Below the pieces are notes generated by a model that was not told where the DNA came from, did no database searches, and worked only from the letters and a program-made list of their open reading frames with translations. DNA of 64,000 nucleotides from assembly GCF_001696535.1 (NCBI RefSeq), contig NZ_MBQE01000004.1, forward strand, positions 620,001 through 684,000, written 5' to 3'. The number at the start of each line of letters is the position of its first letter. Position 1 is the stretch's first letter. A program made the translations under genes and the position numbers. This document shows, piece by piece, positions 53,237 through 60,627 of this stretch. The DNA is from Stappia indica (GTDB taxonomy: Bacteria; Pseudomonadota; Alphaproteobacteria; Rhizobiales; Stappiaceae).

Positions 53237-54853
53237 ATGGCGCGCATCATTCCGCGAATGCTTCAGGCCTTGGCTCGGCAGGCGCCGGAGGCTGCCGCCA
53301 TCGTCTTCGAGGATACGACATGGACGCGGGCGGAGCTGCAGGACTTCGCCGCCCGCGTAGCCGGCGCCCTGCGCGCCGGCGGCGTGCGCCGCGACGACCG
53401 GGTGGCCGTCTATCTCGACAAGTCGCCGGAGGCGGTCGGCACGCTGCTGGGCGTAATGATGGCGGACGCGATCTGCGTGCCGCTCGATCCGACCGGCCCC
53501 GCGCCGCGGCTTGCCGGCATTCTCAAGGACTGCGAGCCGTCGATGCTCGTCTCCTCCGCCAACAAGGCGAAGCGGCTGGAGGCGTTGACGGCCGAGGGCT
53601 GCGAGCTGCCGCCGGTGCTGGTGACGGGCGGCGTGCCGCTGGCGCTGTCGCCGGAGGCGCGCGGCATCGCCCCGGTGATGCTGGAGCCGGTCAGCGAGGA
53701 GAGGGGTGAGCGGATGGGCGAGGGGGGCGCCCCGCCGCCCTCGCAGGTGATCGACGAGGACCTCGCCTATATCCTCTACACCTCCGGCTCGACCGGAAAG
53801 CCCAAGGGCGTGATGATCAGCCACCGGGCCATCGTCGCCTTTTCCGACTGGGCGGGGGAGTATTTCGCGCTAGGGGCGCAGGACCGGGTCGCCTCGCATT
53901 CGCCGCTGCATTTCGACCTGTCGCTGTTCGACGTGTGGACGACGCTGGCGCACGGGGCCTGCGTGCACCTGGTGCCGCAGGGCATTTCCTTCATGGCGAC
54001 GGATCTGGTGCGCTTCATCGCAGAAAGCCGCGTGACGGTGTGGCAGTCCGTGCCGTCCGTGCTGCGGATGATCACCCGCCAGCTCGGCGATCCGGGTCCG
54101 GAATACGATCAGCTGCGGCTGATCTTCTTTGCCGGCGAGCCCTATCCGCCGGCGGAGCTGCGCGACCTGATGAGCCGTCTGCCGAATGCGCGCTACCACA
54201 ATATCTACGGCGCGACGGAGATCAACGACGTCACCTGCCACACGCTGACCGGTCTTCCGGACGACGGGCCGCTGCCCATCGGTGTGCCCTGCGCGCATAT
54301 GGAGGTGGTGGTGCTGGGCGAGGAGGGCGAGGTGCTGTCGGCGCAAGGGGCGGTCGGCGAGCTCTGCGCCCGCGGGCCGACGCTCGCCAGGGGCTATTGG
54401 GGCGATCCGGCGATGACGGCGGCGAAGTTCGTCCAGGACCCGCGCCACGATCTCTACCCCGACCCGCTCTATCGCACCGGCGATCTGGTGCGCATCGGCG
54501 AGGGAGGCACGCTGCACTATGTCGGTAGGCGCGACTCCCAGGTGAAGATCCGCGGCTTCCGCGTCAATATCGGCGAGGTCGAAGAGGCGATGCTGCGCCA
54601 CGACGCCATCAGCGAGGTGGCGGTGGTCGACGAGCTCGACGCCGACGGCAACCGCACGCTGGCCGCCTGCTTCATCGCGCGTGGCGAGGCGCCGGACGCA
54701 CGCACGCTGAAGCGGCACTGCCTGGCCTTCCTGCCCAACTACATGGTGCCGGAGCGCTTCGTGCCGGTCGACGTGCTGCCGCGTACTTCCACCGGCAAGA
54801 TCGACCGCCAGGCCCTGCGCCGGCAGCAGGAGGCGGCAGCGCAGCCCGCCTGA
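53237..54853 (+). CDS. Free-standing amino-acid adenylation enzyme (NRPS A-domain-like)
   Basis: 538 residues from ATG 53237 (GGGAGAGGAG upstream). ANL-superfamily cores: A3 LYTSGSTGKPKGV, A4 HFDLSLFDVW, A5 NIYGATE, A7 YRTGDLV, A8 VKIRGFRVNIGEVE and the A10 Lys in TSTGKIDR. The Asp in FDLS is where NRPS A domains bind the alpha-amino group, so an amino acid is the likely substrate; the full specificity code cannot be assigned by eye. No carrier or condensation domain is fused, so the acyl-adenylate must be passed to a separate carrier (an ACP is encoded at 41.9 kb) or to an amine directly. Last gene of the operon. Confidence 0.88.
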   Translation: MARIIPRMLQALARQAPEAAAIVFEDTTWTRAELQDFAARVAGALRAGGVRRDDRVAVYLDKSPEAVGTLLGVMMADAICVPLDPTGPAPRLAGILKDCEPSMLVSSANKAKRLEALTAEGCELPPVLVTGGVPLALSPEARGIAPVMLEPVSEERGERMGEGGAPPPSQVIDEDLAYILYTSGSTGKPKGVMISHRAIVAFSDWAGEYFALGAQDRVASHSPLHFDLSLFDVWTTLAHGACVHLVPQGISFMATDLVRFIAESRVTVWQSVPSVLRMITRQLGDPGPEYDQLRLIFFAGEPYPPAELRDLMSRLPNARYHNIYGATEINDVTCHTLTGLPDDGPLPIGVPCAHMEVVVLGEEGEVLSAQGAVGELCARGPTLARGYWGDPAMTAAKFVQDPRHDLYPDPLYRTGDLVRIGEGGTLHYVGRRDSQVKIRGFRVNIGEVEEAMLRHDAISEVAVVDELDADGNRTLAACFIARGEAPDARTLKRHCLAFLPNYMVPERFVPVDVLPRTSTGKIDRQALRRQQEAAAQPA

Positions 54854-54960
54854 GGGCGGATGAAAGAGTCCGATGCTGTCTCCTCCGATACCAACACGGG
54901 CATCGCAGGTACCAACAAAGCGTGGTGAAGGCGGGTAATAAGGTGAGGAGAGGAAACGAG

Positions 54961-55011
54961 CCATTCCCCTGATCCCATTCCTCACAAACTGCGTGAGGAA
55001 GAAGGGAATGG
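54961..55011 (-). terminator. Nested hairpins downstream of tRNA-Cys
   Basis: CCATTCCC/GGGAATGG enclose TTCCTCAC-N7-GTGAGGAA (54978-55000). Read on the - strand it follows the tRNA 3' end; there is no T-tract, so it may be a processing or weak termination structure for the tRNA. It also closes the + strand operon ending at 54853. Confidence 0.45.
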
Positions 55012-55082
55012 AGGCCTCGCCTGGAGTCGAACCAGGATTAAGGGAGTTGCAATCCCTTGCGTAGCCATTCCGCCACGAGGCC
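55009..55082 (-). tRNA. tRNA-Cys (anticodon GCA)
   Basis: 74 bases on the - strand. Acceptor GGCCTCG pairs with CGAGGCC, discriminator T, and CCA is encoded. The anticodon stem AGGGA/TCCCT holds loop TTGCAAC with anticodon GCA (Cys). The T-arm contains GGTTCGACTCC. The 3' end faces the accessory region to the left, the side on which tRNA-targeting islands insert. Confidence 0.95.
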
Positions 55083-55227
55083 GCAGGTTTTTCGGAGTGT
55101 TTTGCGCTCCGTTTGCCTGTAGAGAGACCTTATTGTCTCGATGTTCAGCGATCAATTATAATAATGATATCAATATATATAATATTAAATTTGGATAATC
55201 GGGTGCTTGTCGATGGATATTCCCCGA
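55083..55227. promoter_or_regulatory. AT-rich region upstream of tRNA-Cys
   Basis: 145 bases, with 55139-55200 almost pure A/T. On the - strand it is upstream of the tRNA and should contain its promoter and UP-like element. It also marks the end of the lrp gene. Confidence 0.5.
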
Positions 55228-55689
55228 TCATATCGGAAGATGCGTGGTGTATTTCGTTTCTTCCAGAATGACCGTGCTCTGGATTTCGTGCAGGCCCGGC
55301 AGCATCACCAGCTTCTCGCGCAGGAGGGTCTGGAAGTGATCCATGTCCCGCACGACGACGCGCAGGTTGAAGTCGAATTCGCCGAGCATCAGCTGAACCA
55401 CCTGGATTTCCGGGATCTTCAGCGCCGCTTCCTGGAACACCGAGATCGACTGGCGCCCGTGGCCCGACAGCTTGATGCGCACCAGGATGGTGGCGTCGAA
55501 GCCGAGCTTGCGGCGGTCGAGGATGATCGACCGGCCGAGAATGACCTTGTCCTCGATCATCCGGTTGATGCGGCGCGAGCAGGGCGACTGCGACAGACCG
55601 ACTCGCTCCGCCACCTCGGTGACCGAGAGGGAGCCGTCCTGCTGCAGGACGCGCAGGATCTTCAGATCGGTTTCGTCGAGTGGCTGCAT
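55228..55689 (-). CDS. Lrp/AsnC-family transcriptional regulator
   Basis: 153 residues from ATG 55689. N-terminal helix-turn-helix (DLKILRVLQQDGSLSVTEVA, residues 8-27; then RVGLSQSPCSRRI) and a C-terminal RAM ligand domain (GEFDFNLRVVVRDMDHF). Lrp proteins sense amino acids, and BkdR, the activator of branched-chain keto-acid dehydrogenase genes in Pseudomonas, is of this family. It is divergent from the thiolase operon (137 bases apart) and 5 kb from bkd genes, so it may control acyl-CoA or branched-chain amino-acid breakdown here. Confidence 0.92.
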   Translation of the reverse strand: MQPLDETDLKILRVLQQDGSLSVTEVAERVGLSQSPCSRRINRMIEDKVILGRSIILDRRKLGFDATILVRIKLSGHGRQSISVFQEAALKIPEIQVVQLMLGEFDFNLRVVVRDMDHFQTLLREKLVMLPGLHEIQSTVILEETKYTTHLPI

Positions 55690-55826
55690 GTTTCAGCTCC
55701 GTCTATGCGCTGGCGCGCTGGTTTCATGCGCGCTAGTCTATTCGGACGCCTCGAAAAGACAAGATTAGCCGGATTGCCGGCTCTATAGTGACGGCGCTGA
55801 TGGTGTAAGTCGCAGGGAGGAACGCG

Positions 55827-56996
55827 ATGGGAGCCTGCATGATCGGCTGGGCCCATTCCAGGTTCGGCAAATCGGAAGCGGCAGGGGCGGAGGAGCTGAT
55901 CGCCGAAGTGGTCGGCGACTGCCTCAGACATGCCGATGTCGGTCCGCAGGAGATCGACGCGATCTTCCTCGGCTCCTTCAACAACGGATTTTCCAGACAG
56001 GATTTCCAGGCCTCTCTGGTCGCCCTCGCGGTGCCCGAGCTGCGCTTCACGCCGGCAACGCGCGTCGAGAATGCCTGCGCCACCGGCTCGGCCGCCATCC
56101 ATGCGGGCATCCGCCAGATCGAGAGCGGGCGCGCCCGCCGCGTGCTGGTCGTCGGCGTGGAGAAGATGACCGCGACCCCGACGCCGGAGGTCGGCGACAT
56201 CCTGCTCGGCGCCTCCTACCGCAAGGAAGAGGCCGAGGTCGAGGGCGGGTTCGCCGGCGTCTTCGCCAACATTGCCCAGGCCTATTTCCAGGCCTATGGC
56301 GACCGGCGCGAGAGCCTGGCGCGGATCGCCGCCAAGAACCACGCCAACGGCATGGCCAATCCGTATGCGCATATGCGCAAGGCGTTCGATTTCGACTTTT
56401 GCAACGAGGTCTCGGAGAAGAACCCGATCGTCGCCGGCCCGCTGCGCCGCACCGACTGCTCGCTGATCTCCGACGGGGCGGCGGCGATGGTGATCGCCGA
56501 CACCGACACCGCGCTGACCACCGCGCCGCGTGCGGTGTATTTCCGCGCCGCCGAGCATGTGAACGACTTCCTGCCGCTCAGCCGCCGCTCGAAGACCTCT
56601 TTCGAAGGCGCTGCAAGGGCTTGGAATTCCGCCTATGAGCGGGCGAAGGTCGACGTCGCCGATCTCTCTTTCGTCGAGACCCACGACTGCTTCACCATCG
56701 CCGAGCTGCTGGAATACGAGGCCATGGGCCTTGCCCGCGAAGGCGAGGGGCACCGCATCATCGACGAGGGCGTCTCCGCCTTCGGCGGCCGCCTGCCGGT
56801 GAACCCGTCCGGTGGGCTGAAGTCCAAGGGCCATCCCATCGGTGCCACCGGCGTGTCGCAGCATGTGATGGCGGCGATGCAGCTGTGCGGCGATGCCGGC
56901 GACATGCAGCTGCCGCGGGCCGAGCTTGCCGGCGTGTTCAACATGGGCGGGGCGGCCGTCGCCAATTACGTCTCGATCCTGGAGCGGCTGAAATGA
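55827..56996 (+). CDS. Thiolase-family protein (SCP2/acetyl-CoA acetyltransferase type)
   Basis: 389 residues from ATG 55827 (GGGAGGAACGCG upstream). Thiolase fold with acylated Cys C84 (ENACATGSAA) and the His motif SKGHPIGATG; the GGG of the second Cys motif is FNMGGAAVANY without the usual reactive Cys, as in SCP2-thiolase-like and HMG-related members. It may cleave or form 3-ketoacyl-CoA. First gene of a tightly packed operon; the stop overlaps the next start (ATGA). Confidence 0.85.
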   Translation: MGACMIGWAHSRFGKSEAAGAEELIAEVVGDCLRHADVGPQEIDAIFLGSFNNGFSRQDFQASLVALAVPELRFTPATRVENACATGSAAIHAGIRQIESGRARRVLVVGVEKMTATPTPEVGDILLGASYRKEEAEVEGGFAGVFANIAQAYFQAYGDRRESLARIAAKNHANGMANPYAHMRKAFDFDFCNEVSEKNPIVAGPLRRTDCSLISDGAAAMVIADTDTALTTAPRAVYFRAAEHVNDFLPLSRRSKTSFEGAARAWNSAYERAKVDVADLSFVETHDCFTIAELLEYEAMGLAREGEGHRIIDEGVSAFGGRLPVNPSGGLKSKGHPIGATGVSQHVMAAMQLCGDAGDMQLPRAELAGVFNMGGAAVANYVSILERLK

Positions 56997-58603
56997 GGGT
57001 GGAAGGCGCCGAGCGCATGTCCAACCGGGTGATGAATCTCGGTGATCTGCTCACCGATGCCGCCCGCCGCCATCCGGACCGGCCCGCCGTCGTGCATGGC
57101 GAGCGGGTCGTCAGCTGGGCGCAGATGAACGCCCGTGTGGACGCCTTCGCCCATGCGATGGCCGGCCTCGGCATCGGGCCGGGCGACAAGGTGATCGTCC
57201 AGTCGCGCAACTCGGTCGAGATGTTCGAGACCATGTTCGCGGTCTACAAGCTCGGTGCCGTCTGGGTGCCGACCAATTTCCGCATCCTGCCGGACGACGT
57301 CTCGCATATCGCCAGCTCCTCGCAGGCGAAGGCCATCATCTACGAGCCGGAATTCGCCGCCCATGCCGATGCGGCGCGCGACGCCGGGGCGCAGATCGTC
57401 ATCTGCATCGGCGCAGCGCGCGCGGGCGAGCATGTCCATGCCGATCTGGTGGCGGCGGAGCTCGGCAAGCCCTTCCGAGCCGCACCCGTCGAGCGGGACG
57501 ATCCCTGCTGGTTCTTCTTTACCTCCGGCAGCACCGGCAAGCCGAAGGCGGCCGTGCTCAGCCACGGCCAGATGGCCTTCGTCGTCACCAATCACCTCGC
57601 CGACCTGATGCCGGGCACCACCTCGGACGATGCCTCGCTGGTCGTCGCGCCCCTGTCGCACGGGGCGGGCATCCATCAGCTGATCCAGGTCGCGCGCTGC
57701 GTCACCACCGTGCTGACGGTCTCGCGCAGCCTCGATGCCGACGAGGCGTTCCGCCTGATCGAGCGCCACCGCGTCTCCAACATGTTCACCGTGCCGAGCA
57801 TCCTGACCGCGCTGGTCTCCGATCCGGCGGTGGACCGCTACGACCACTCCTCGCTGCGCCACGTCATCTATGCCGGCGCGCCGATGCTGCGCGAGCACCA
57901 GAAGACGGCGCTGCGCAAGCTCGGCCGCTGCCTGGTGCAATATTTCGGCCTCGGCGAGGTGACCGGCAACATCACCGTGCTGCCGCCGCATCTGCACGAT
58001 CCGGAGGACGGGCCGGGCGTGCGCGTCGGCACCTGCGGCTATGCCCGCACCGGCATGCAGATCGAGATCCAGGACGACGAGGGCAATGCGCTGCCGCCGG
58101 GGGAAAACGGCGAGATCTGCGTCATCGGCCCGGCGGTGTTCAACGGCTACTACCGCAACGAGAAGGCCAATGCGGAGTCCTTCCGAAACGGCTGGTTCCG
58201 CACCGGTGATATCGGCCACTTCGACGAGAACGGTTTCCTGTTCATCACCGGGCGCGCCTCGGACATGTTCATCTCCGGCGGCTCCAACATCTATCCGCTG
58301 GAGGTGGAGGAAAAGATCGTCGCCCATCCGGCGGTGGCCGAGGCCTGCGTCGTCGGCATGCCGGACGAGAAATGGGGCGAGATCGGCGTTGCCGCCATCG
58401 TCCTGCAGCCGGGCGCCGAGATCACGCCGGAGCAGCTGAAGGCGGATCTCGCCTCGCGCATCGCCGGCTACAAGATCCCCAAGCGCTTCGTCGTCTTCGA
58501 CGAGCTGCCGCGCTCGGGCTACGGCAAGATCACCAAGAAGGCGGTTCGCGAGCTGCTGGAAAGCCGCCTTGCCGAAGCGCCGGTACTGGAGGGGGCGAGG
58601 TGA
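56993..58603 (+). CDS. Acyl-CoA synthetase (AMP-forming)
   Basis: 536 residues from ATG 56993 overlapping the thiolase stop; ATG 57017 (528 residues) is an alternative. ANL superfamily with the P-loop FFTSGSTGKPKAA, the adenylate motif QYFGLGEVTG, the hinge WFRTGDIG and the catalytic Lys in GYGKITKK. It activates a free acid to acyl-CoA for the thiolase and SDR of the same operon. FGLGE instead of the usual YGxTE is a mild oddity. The substrate is unknown (medium-chain or branched acid likely). Confidence 0.9.
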   Translation: MRVEGAERMSNRVMNLGDLLTDAARRHPDRPAVVHGERVVSWAQMNARVDAFAHAMAGLGIGPGDKVIVQSRNSVEMFETMFAVYKLGAVWVPTNFRILPDDVSHIASSSQAKAIIYEPEFAAHADAARDAGAQIVICIGAARAGEHVHADLVAAELGKPFRAAPVERDDPCWFFFTSGSTGKPKAAVLSHGQMAFVVTNHLADLMPGTTSDDASLVVAPLSHGAGIHQLIQVARCVTTVLTVSRSLDADEAFRLIERHRVSNMFTVPSILTALVSDPAVDRYDHSSLRHVIYAGAPMLREHQKTALRKLGRCLVQYFGLGEVTGNITVLPPHLHDPEDGPGVRVGTCGYARTGMQIEIQDDEGNALPPGENGEICVIGPAVFNGYYRNEKANAESFRNGWFRTGDIGHFDENGFLFITGRASDMFISGGSNIYPLEVEEKIVAHPAVAEACVVGMPDEKWGEIGVAAIVLQPGAEITPEQLKADLASRIAGYKIPKRFVVFDELPRSGYGKITKKAVRELLESRLAEAPVLEGAR

Positions 58604-59172
58604 GGGGCCCTGGCGGCCTGCCAGCCGCCTCGCGGCTGCTGCGTCAGCCCGGCCCGGTCGCCCGCGACCGGATCACCCTCGGCATGGATATCTGCGAGGA
58701 CGTGCGCTCGGGCCTGGTGCGGCTCGTCCCCGGCACGCCGCTGGTGGAGGCTTTCGGCGCGGCGATGCGCGCGGCGACCGGCGGCGAGTGGCGGCCCGCC
58801 GCCTTCGAGATCCTGTCGGGCGGGTTCGAGCCCTGCATCTACTGCCTCGCAGCACCCGATCCCGGCGGCGAGCGGGTGGTGACCTACACGCCGATGACGA
58901 ATGCAGGCGCCGTGCGCGCTTTCGGCGGCTCGGCAACGCTGGGGATCGGCGCCGACGGCGCGCCGCTGCTGCATTGCCATGCCTGGTTCGCCGAACCGCA
59001 CGAGGGGCGGGTGTTCGGCGGCCATCTCGATACCTTCGCCAGCCGCATCGGTGGCGAGGGCTTGCGGGTCCGCATGATGGTGTTCGACAGCTTCGACATC
59101 CGGCAGCTGCCCGATGCGGAGACCAACCATACCGTCTTCCGGCCTCTGGAGCGTTCAGGAGGGGTGCAATGA
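58600..59172 (+). CDS. PPC/DUF296-domain-like protein, copy 1
   Basis: 190 residues from GTG 58600, overlapping the previous stop (GTGA) with GGAGGG upstream. After ~25 residues it has a beta-rich domain with paired His (PLLHCHAWFAEPHEGRVFGGHL) like the PPC (plant and prokaryote conserved)/DUF296 fold, whose trimers bind metal through such histidines. The next gene encodes a clearer relative. In the acyl-CoA operon it may be an enzyme or regulator; the function is unknown. Confidence 0.65.
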   Translation: MRGPGGLPAASRLLRQPGPVARDRITLGMDICEDVRSGLVRLVPGTPLVEAFGAAMRAATGGEWRPAAFEILSGGFEPCIYCLAAPDPGGERVVTYTPMTNAGAVRAFGGSATLGIGADGAPLLHCHAWFAEPHEGRVFGGHLDTFASRIGGEGLRVRMMVFDSFDIRQLPDAETNHTVFRPLERSGGVQ

Positions 59173-59630
59173 GCGAAGAGGTGAAGCTTGTCAGCGGCCG
59201 CACCGGCCGCACCGTCTATGCCCGCGTCCATCCCAACGAGGATCTCGTCCAGGCGGTGGAGAAGATCTGCCTGCGCGAGGGGCTGTCGCAATGCTTTCTG
59301 CGCGCCGGGCTCGGCAGCCTGACAGACGCCTGCGTCGCCTTCTCCTCCGGCAGCATCAAGGTGGTGCGCGGCCCGGCGGTGGAGGTGATCGGCATGAGCG
59401 GCATGGTCGAGGCGGACGAGGCCGGCAATCCGGTCGCGGTGCTGCACGGCGTGCTCGCCGAGCCGAACGGCACGATCAGCGGCGGGCGTTTCCTGCCCGG
59501 GCAGAACCCGGTCTGCGTGACCTTCGAGATCGTGCTGGAGGAATGGCTGCCGGATGCGGTGCCGGCTGGCCCGCTTGCCGGCGCGCACTCGGCCCCGGTT
59601 TCCGATGCAATGGGAGGCGCACGCGCATGA
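59169..59630 (+). CDS. PPC/DUF296-domain-like protein, copy 2
   Basis: 153 residues, ATG overlapping the preceding stop. PPC/DUF296 pattern: RVHPNEDLVQAVEKICLREG, FLRAGLGSLTDACVAF, VIGMSGMV, then VLHGVLAEPNGTISGGRFL and VTFEIVLEEW. The metal histidines are partly lost (one His in LHGVL), in contrast to copy 1. The two could form a mixed complex. Translation is coupled on both sides (ATGA with the SDR gene). Confidence 0.75.
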   Translation: MSEEVKLVSGRTGRTVYARVHPNEDLVQAVEKICLREGLSQCFLRAGLGSLTDACVAFSSGSIKVVRGPAVEVIGMSGMVEADEAGNPVAVLHGVLAEPNGTISGGRFLPGQNPVCVTFEIVLEEWLPDAVPAGPLAGAHSAPVSDAMGGARA

Positions 59631-60406
59631 CCGCTCTCGACCGCAGCCTCGAGGAGCGCTGCCATATCGTCACCGGCGGGGCGTCCGGCATCGGCCTTGC
59701 GACCGCCCGCTGGCTGCTTGCCCGCGGTGCGGAGGTGGCACTGCTCGACATGTCGCGCGAGGCGCTGGACAAGGCGATCGCCGACCTCTCCGCCGAGTTC
59801 GAGGGCGCGTCCGACCGCCTGTTCGGCGCCCGCGCCGACATTCGCGACGAGGGCAGCCTGCAACTCGCCTTCGAGGGGATCCAGGAGCGCTTCGGCCGGC
59901 CGCTTGCGGGACTGGTCAATTCCGCCGGCATCGCCCGCGCGGTGCCGTTCCGCGAGACCGATGCGGAGCTGATGCGCATGGTGCTCGACGTCAACGTGGT
60001 CGGCACCTTCCTTGCCGTGCGCGCCTTCGTCGCGGCCGAGCGGGAGCCGGATGCCGCCGTCGTCAACATCGCCTCGGTGTCGGGCCTGATCGGCAATTCC
60101 CTGCGCACCGCCTATGGCGCCTCGAAGGGCGCGGTGGTGACCATGACCAAGGTGATGGCCGGCGAGCTCGCTCCGCTCGGCGTGCGGGTCAACGCCGTCG
60201 CGCCGGGGCCGATCAGCACGCCGCTGCTCGACGGGCTGCACAGCGATGCCGCCCGCAATGCCTGGATCAGCCGCATCCCGCAGCGCCGCTACGGCGCGCC
60301 GGAGGAGGTGGCCGAGGCCATCGGCTTCATGCTGTCGCCGGCTGCCAGCTTCGTCACCGGCGAGATTCTGGTGGTCGATGGAGGGTTTCTGTCGGCGGGC
60401 ATCTAG
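59627..60406 (+). CDS. Short-chain dehydrogenase/reductase
   Basis: 259 residues, ATG overlapping the previous stop. Classical SDR: TGGASGIG loop with following Asp (LLDMSRE) favouring NAD+, NSAGIA, catalytic Ser in NIASVSG and Tyr-Lys in YGASK, and VDGGF at the end. It probably oxidises a 3-hydroxyacyl-CoA or alcohol made from the acid activated by the synthetase, upstream of the thiolase step. Last gene of the operon. Confidence 0.88.
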   Translation: MTALDRSLEERCHIVTGGASGIGLATARWLLARGAEVALLDMSREALDKAIADLSAEFEGASDRLFGARADIRDEGSLQLAFEGIQERFGRPLAGLVNSAGIARAVPFRETDAELMRMVLDVNVVGTFLAVRAFVAAEREPDAAVVNIASVSGLIGNSLRTAYGASKGAVVTMTKVMAGELAPLGVRVNAVAPGPISTPLLDGLHSDAARNAWISRIPQRRYGAPEEVAEAIGFMLSPAASFVTGEILVVDGGFLSAGI

Positions 60407-60535
60407 GCCCCAGGCACACAAGCTCCCCCGCCGGTCTCGCCAAGATGCGGTCCGGCGGATCGCGACGAGCCGGGAGGGGCGTCACGGAACCGCGCCGCAG
60501 TTTCCTTGCCGCTCCGCCCGTCCCGCCGCAAGAAA

Positions 60536-60563
60536 GGCCCGCGTCCCGGGAGGGGCGCGGGCC
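60536..60563 (-). terminator. Hairpin between the SDR and lpd genes
   Basis: GGCCCGCG / CGCGGGCC with a 12-base loop; on the - strand it is followed by TTTCTT. It lies 65 bases after the stop of the lipoamide dehydrogenase gene and probably ends the bkd transcript. Confidence 0.6.
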
Positions 60564-60627
60564 ATTTCCGTTTCCGCATCAAAGAGACCGGCGAGGGCGC
60601 GCCCGTCCGGGCTGCCTCGCCGTCTCG

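Noticed and set aside
55009-55082. attL/attR duplication of the tRNA-Cys 3' end
   Set aside because: No second copy of the tRNA 3' segment was found by eye near the left edge (29.0-29.7 kb) of the accessory region.
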